Positions 60,381-64,000 of a DNA stretch of 64,000 bases are shown here, piece after piece. Source of the DNA: Algoriphagus sp. Y33 (lineage in GTDB: Bacteria; Bacteroidota; Bacteroidia; Cytophagales; Cyclobacteriaceae); the NCBI RefSeq assembly GCF_014838715.1, contig NZ_CP061947.1, positions 2,294,001 to 2,358,000 of the forward strand, read 5' to 3'. The translations under genes and the position numbers were made by a program. Every line of letters begins with the position of its first letter. Within the stretch, counting starts at the first letter, position 1. The notes under the pieces were generated by a model. The model searched no databases and had not been told where the DNA came from. It saw only the letters and a list, made by a program, of their open reading frames with translations.

Positions 60381-61880
60381 ATGAAGTTCAAAGTTCCATT
60401 TCATTTCCTGTCAATTCTTGTTTTATCATTTGCTTTCACCGCTTTTCAGCAACAAACTGAAGAGAAGAAAACCCTCTACTTGATCGGAGATTCTACAGTA
60501 AGAAATGACGGAGAAGGAAATTTGCAGCGGGGCTGGGGGAATTTCCTGCAGGAGTTTTTTGACAGTACCAAACTGACCGTCAGTAATCAGGCTATGGCCG
60601 GCAGAAGCACCAGAACCTTTATCAAAGAAGGGAGATGGGATCAAGTTCTCGAAAGGCTCAAGCCGGGAGATTATGTGATTATGCAGTTTGGTCACAACGA
60701 AGGAAGTGCACCTGATACTACGAAAGCCGGTTACCGTGGCGTATTGAGAGGAACGGGCGATGAAACAATCGAACTCACCTGGCCTGACGGCAGTCCGGAA
60801 ACGGTTCATACCTATGGATGGTATTTGGAAAAATTCATCAGCGATACCAAAGCGAAAGGGGCAACTCCCATCGTGGCATCCATGATTCCGAGAAATAAAT
60901 TTCAGGATGGAGAAACAGAAAGGGCCAATCAGGATTTTGGGAAATGGGCCAAGGAATCAGCAAGAAAACAGGGAGCCTCCTTTATTGACCTCAATTCAAT
61001 AGTTGCTGACCAATACGACAAATGGGGTCAGGAAGTCGTAAAGGGACTTTTTGAAAGAGATCACACCCATACCAATAAAGCCGGAGCTAGGATCAATGCC
61101 TGGTCAGTTACGGAGGGATTACGGGATTTGACTACTTGCGACTTGAAAGATTATTTGACAAAGGATAAACCTACCCTCTTTTTAATCGGAGATTCCACCG
61201 TGAAAAATGGGCAAGGTGACGGTGCCGGAGGACTTTGGGGATGGGGAGATTTTATTGCTCCGTATTTTGACCAAGACAAAATCAAAGTCCAAAATCATGC
61301 ACTCGGTGGTACAAGCAGCCGAACGTTTCAGACGTATGGACATTGGGATAAGGTTTTGGATAAATTAGAACCCGGAGATTACCTGATTATGCAGTTTGGG
61401 CATAATGACTCAAGTCCGCCGGATGATGAAGCCAGAGCCCGGGGCACGATCAAAAGTGCCGGATTGGAAGCGGAAAACATATACAATCCCATCACCAAGC
61501 GTCAGGAAACGGTTTATTCCTATGGTCAATATTTACGTCAGATGATTTTGGCCGCCAAAGCCAAGGGAGTCACTCCTATTGTCTGTTCGCTGATTCCCCG
61601 AAACAACTGGAAAGACGGCAAAGTCATCACGGCAGAGACGGATTATGGCCTCTGGGCAAAGAAGGTGGCCGAGGACACTGAAACTGCCTTTATAGACTTA
61701 AATCTACTGGTGGCAGCGAAGTACGATGAACTGGGCGAGGAATATGTGAAAACACATTTCTTTAACAATACGGATCACACACATACTGTAGAAGAAGGTG
61801 CTGAACTGAATGCAGAACTAGTAACGAACGCCATTAAAATGTTGGCAGAGAATGGTTTAAAATCTTTTCTTAAGGAGTGA
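60381..61880 (+). CDS. Rhamnogalacturonan acetylesterase-like protein with two tandem SGNH domains
   Basis: Exported pectin-deacetylating esterase (499 aa), cleaving acetyl groups from rhamnogalacturonan I in the CE12/GDSL manner. The signal peptide covers about 1-22. Two complete SGNH/GDSL units follow. Unit 1 (about 31-250) has IGDSTV at 35-40 with Ser38, GRSTRTF, MQFGHNE and the closing DHTHT near 226. Unit 2 (about 262-495) repeats every block: IGDSTV near 270, GTSSRTF, MQFGHND and DHTHT near 466. Catalytic residues are present in both, so both may be active. Most family members have one domain of ~250 residues, so this is an internal duplication or fusion. The GH28 gene at the window's right edge supports a pectin role. 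Confidence 0.9.
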   Translation: MKFKVPFHFLSILVLSFAFTAFQQQTEEKKTLYLIGDSTVRNDGEGNLQRGWGNFLQEFFDSTKLTVSNQAMAGRSTRTFIKEGRWDQVLERLKPGDYVIMQFGHNEGSAPDTTKAGYRGVLRGTGDETIELTWPDGSPETVHTYGWYLEKFISDTKAKGATPIVASMIPRNKFQDGETERANQDFGKWAKESARKQGASFIDLNSIVADQYDKWGQEVVKGLFERDHTHTNKAGARINAWSVTEGLRDLTTCDLKDYLTKDKPTLFLIGDSTVKNGQGDGAGGLWGWGDFIAPYFDQDKIKVQNHALGGTSSRTFQTYGHWDKVLDKLEPGDYLIMQFGHNDSSPPDDEARARGTIKSAGLEAENIYNPITKRQETVYSYGQYLRQMILAAKAKGVTPIVCSLIPRNNWKDGKVITAETDYGLWAKKVAEDTETAFIDLNLLVAAKYDELGEEYVKTHFFNNTDHTHTVEEGAELNAELVTNAIKMLAENGLKSFLKE

Positions 61881-62072
61881 TTATGAATTTATGTATTTAG
61901 AATAGTGTCTAGCTTAAAGTAATAAAATTCCCCTACCTGCTATCTTCCTTGGTTTGCGGCTTGACCAAGGTGGCGATTGTATCGCTCAACTTTGATTTAC
62001 GACTAAGTACATTCTTCAGATTTACGAAAAAAGTCATGTGATGCAACAAATCTCCTATTTTACCAATCCGCT

Positions 62073-62510
62073 TTATCTGTTAGGCCTTTTTACCCGCCTT
62101 GCTTTTGGATTATTTCGTGTTGTCAATGCAATATTAGATAACGCAATCAATAAAAAGAAAATAGGGATATAGGGTGGTTTGATTTTAAGCGGCAAAATAT
62201 CAGCAGGTACATTCGGATTTAGATGAACATATACTCCTGTAAGCATTACTATGATGATCGTGAAAAACGAAATAGTTGTCAAAAGAGCATATAATTTCGT
62301 TGGGATTCTCTGTCTGTAGATCAAGCATACTAAGAGAGTTAGCCCAACGGCAATCTCTCCCATAATACCCATAACGTATGATAGTTGACCTAGACCACTA
62401 TTAGTAACCTGAGCCATGTACCAGCTCTTGAAGGGATTTATAAATTTAAGAATACCAAATAGAAACATTGATATGGCCAAAAACCAAGTGGTAATTTTTG
62501 TATATGTCAT
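62073..62510 (-). CDS. DoxX-like small membrane protein
   Basis: A 145-residue inner-membrane protein with four hydrophobic segments (about 5-25, 45-65, 75-93 and 112-132) and the FGILKFINPFKSWYMAQV segment typical of DoxX-like proteins between the first and second. The family has no settled enzymatic role; members are linked to thiosulfate:quinone reductase subunits or to stress responses. The C-terminus is strongly basic (KARRVKRPNR), consistent with a cytoplasmic end. It lies 86 bp downstream of an AraC gene on the same strand and is probably its target. Confidence 0.75.
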   Translation of the reverse strand: MTYTKITTWFLAISMFLFGILKFINPFKSWYMAQVTNSGLGQLSYVMGIMGEIAVGLTLLVCLIYRQRIPTKLYALLTTISFFTIIIVMLTGVYVHLNPNVPADILPLKIKPPYIPIFFLLIALSNIALTTRNNPKARRVKRPNR

Positions 62511-62596
62511 ATATTAGTTGATTAAGTTTAAGACAAAATTGCAACTAATACTTAAAAGTAGTTTGGCGATAAAGTCCAAAAAATGAGACAAGAAGC

Positions 62597-63448
62597 TCAA
62601 ATGATCTTCGAAACTTTACTTCTTCGGTGTTCAGTCGGAGTCAAATTATATTTCAGTTTAAATAATTTGGCAAAATGAGAAGTGTCACTAAATCCAACTT
62701 CATAACAAATTTCACTAACAGAAAAATCCGTTGATGCCAACAAACTCTTCGCCTTTAAAAGTTTTTGTTCTTTAATGTAATTGGCAGGAGTGTCGTTGAA
62801 ATAACTTTCAAAATCCCGTTTAAAAGCAGATAAACTTCGACCTGAAAGTACTGCCAATTCCGGTATTGTAATGTTTGAAAATAGATGGGCTTGAATTACT
62901 TCCTTAAAACCTGCTTTTCTCGGGGTAAACAAATGAGAAAATAAACTGATGATATTTTCATAGTTGTTGGTTTGAAGCAGTACTAGTATAAGTTCTTTTA
63001 TTTTAAGTTTCAATAATTCATCGCTAACCAATGTTGGATTCTGAAAGTAGAACTCCAAGCTTTCAATGAAGTGAATTATGATGTCCTGCTTTTCAATTTT
63101 TTGGGCAAAATATTTTTCACCAGTTGGTTTAACAAAGCTGGGTACTTCGTCTTTGTATAGTTCTTTCAGAATGCCCTTATGAAGATGTATTGCAAAAATT
63201 TCACAATTCTGATGTTCGGATTTTTGAATTAATTCCGCAAAATAACTTCCACATTTCAACAGCACACTCTCTGAAACATGGATGGTCAACTTCTCAGTAG
63301 AAGAATTCAGTATACTTTCTCCGTCCTTGATAAATAAGAAACAAGCTTCATTTTGAAAAATCTCGCCATATCTAAATGGAGCCCTTATGAGTAATTTTTC
63401 AATTACACATTTGTTATTTAAGTCAAAATGTTTTCTGTCGATTATCAT
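62597..63448 (-). CDS. AraC family transcriptional regulator
   Basis: Regulator of 283 residues. The N-terminal ~170 residues are an uncharacterised sensor part with a cupin-like feel (FLFIKDGESILNSSTEKLTIHVSESVLLKCGSYFAEL). The C-terminal ~105 carry the AraC DNA-binding domain with both helix-turn-helices: ITIPELAVLSGRSLSAFKRDFESYFNDTPANYI near 195-227 and SVSEICYEVGFSDTSHFAKLFKLKYNLTPTEHR near 244-276. The first half resembles the ExsA-type N-terminal domains often seen near DoxX-like genes in Bacteroidota. It likely controls the DoxX-like gene downstream. There is no sign that it governs the pectin genes on either side. Confidence 0.9.
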   Translation of the reverse strand: MIIDRKHFDLNNKCVIEKLLIRAPFRYGEIFQNEACFLFIKDGESILNSSTEKLTIHVSESVLLKCGSYFAELIQKSEHQNCEIFAIHLHKGILKELYKDEVPSFVKPTGEKYFAQKIEKQDIIIHFIESLEFYFQNPTLVSDELLKLKIKELILVLLQTNNYENIISLFSHLFTPRKAGFKEVIQAHLFSNITIPELAVLSGRSLSAFKRDFESYFNDTPANYIKEQKLLKAKSLLASTDFSVSEICYEVGFSDTSHFAKLFKLKYNLTPTEHRRSKVSKII

Positions 63449-63499
63449 CTGTTTGATTCATGTCCGGGTGTCCGGGAGGCTTACAGCTAATAGGCTTCT

Positions 63500-64000
63500 C
63501 TACTCCTCCGTCCTCACAAGCTGCTTCACCTCTTTACCATTGATTGTGACATTTTTAAATTTAGCGTTTATAAAGTGATTAACCTTGAAAAACTCATCCA
63601 CGCCATTGATAGTGCTGTTTATCATTTGAAAGTTCTCCACAGGAGATTCCTCGTAAGCATCGATCATCACCGCATATTTTCCACCATCTTCCACCTGTAG
63701 ATTATCCACGGTTACATTCTTAATTTGAGGAATATGATCTCCTTCTTCTTCGTAGAACATATTGAACCGCACCGCTGCTTCCTTGTATTTACCCACTTTC
63801 ACATTTCGCATATAGACATTCTCCACGGTTCCACCACGCTTGGAACTCGTTTTGATACGAAGAACCCGATCCAGATTTTCGCTGCTCATCACCAGGTCCT
63901 GCGCATAAATATTCTTTGCTCCTCCGGAAATCTCTGATCCGATCACCACACCCCCATGACCTTCCTTCATCGTACATCCCTCGATGATAAAATTCTCAGA
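63500..64000 (-). CDS. GH28 polygalacturonase-family protein (C-terminal part, runs off the right edge)
   Basis: The last ~165 residues of a minus-strand gene whose start is outside the window. The fragment begins within the parallel beta-helix and contains MKEGHGGVVIGSEISGG, where GHGG-x-x-IGSE is the catalytic-loop signature of glycoside hydrolase family 28. It then has repeating beta-helix turns (NIYAQDLVM, NVYMRNVKV, NVTVDNLQV, NVTINGKEV). GH28 enzymes hydrolyse galacturonosyl linkages in pectin. The frame is open to the edge, with no sign of truncation apart from the window limit. Together with the acetylesterase at 60381 it points to pectin use. Confidence 0.87.
   Translation of the reverse strand, partial: SENFIIEGCTMKEGHGGVVIGSEISGGAKNIYAQDLVMSSENLDRVLRIKTSSKRGGTVENVYMRNVKVGKYKEAAVRFNMFYEEEGDHIPQIKNVTVDNLQVEDGGKYAVMIDAYEESPVENFQMINSTINGVDEFFKVNHFINAKFKNVTINGKEVKQLVRTEE

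Noticed and set aside
1..64000. Search for CRISPR arrays, prophage, rRNA genes, integrases and intact insertion sequences
   Set aside because: No regularly spaced repeats, phage structural genes, rRNA signatures or transposase/integrase genes were seen.

Overview
The window reads as a chromosomal segment of a Bacteroidota bacterium, most likely a Cyclobacteriaceae/Algoriphagus-like member of the Cytophagales. This is inferred from gene content and signals, not from a database search. The evidence is: two SusC/SusD pairs each with an ECF sigma and a FecR anti-sigma factor; a short primary sigma factor without region 1.1; a bacillithiol deacetylase; DUF349, DUF5686 and DUF4998/DUF5000 proteins; and promoters of the Bacteroidota form TTG-N20-(T/C)AnnTTTG. 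Most genes lie on the minus strand.

Layout. (1) 1-11025 is mainly housekeeping: DUF349 protein, AlgH/YqgE, PdxH, BshB1, an M23/LysM peptidase, TrxB, the primary sigma factor, PNPase, S15, an LptF/LptG-type permease and a START-like protein. (2) 11077-11845 holds a tRNA-Met, a broken GIY-YIG nuclease gene and a relic of the 3' half of the same tRNA: the footprint of a tRNA-associated element. (3) 11935-22140 is a SusCD locus (sigma, FecR, SusC, SusD, DUF5000 and DUF4998 surface proteins) with no enzyme inside. (4) 22700-25965 is the translation cluster thrS-infC-rpmI-rplT. (5) 26208-38911 is mixed: a decayed beta-propeller lipoprotein gene, DUF5686 protein, L-2-hydroxyglutarate oxidase, glutamate-synthase-like FMN protein, YheT-type hydrolase, Hpt protein, HI0933-type flavoprotein, HerA-like ATPase, DUF4332 protein, and an exported DnaJ-type zinc-cluster protein. 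(6) 39058-46727 is a second SusCD locus with its own sigma/FecR pair and an endonuclease/exonuclease/phosphatase lipoprotein. (7) 47073-53780 is an accessory redox and stress cluster: cupin, AraC, SDR, HxlR, Old Yellow Enzyme, Crp/Fnr, aldo/keto reductase, Crp/Fnr. (8) 54021-60050 is a tight four-gene operon joining an ABC ATPase, a TonB-dependent siderophore-type receptor and two ABC-2 permeases. (9) 60381-64000 starts a pectin-related region: a double-domain rhamnogalacturonan acetylesterase and the end of a GH28 polygalacturonase, with a DoxX-like protein and an AraC regulator between them.

How the parts fit. The two sigma/FecR/SusC/SusD sets are cell-surface signalling and uptake systems. 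Locus 1 probably depends on enzymes encoded elsewhere, while locus 2 has a phosphodiesterase-type lipoprotein of its own. The operon at 54021-60050 is the best candidate for an undescribed system, because it places an outer-membrane receptor inside the transcription unit of an inner-membrane ABC-2 complex. A near-identical 20-bp element lies upstream of both bshB1 and the SDR gene and may link bacillithiol synthesis to the redox cluster.
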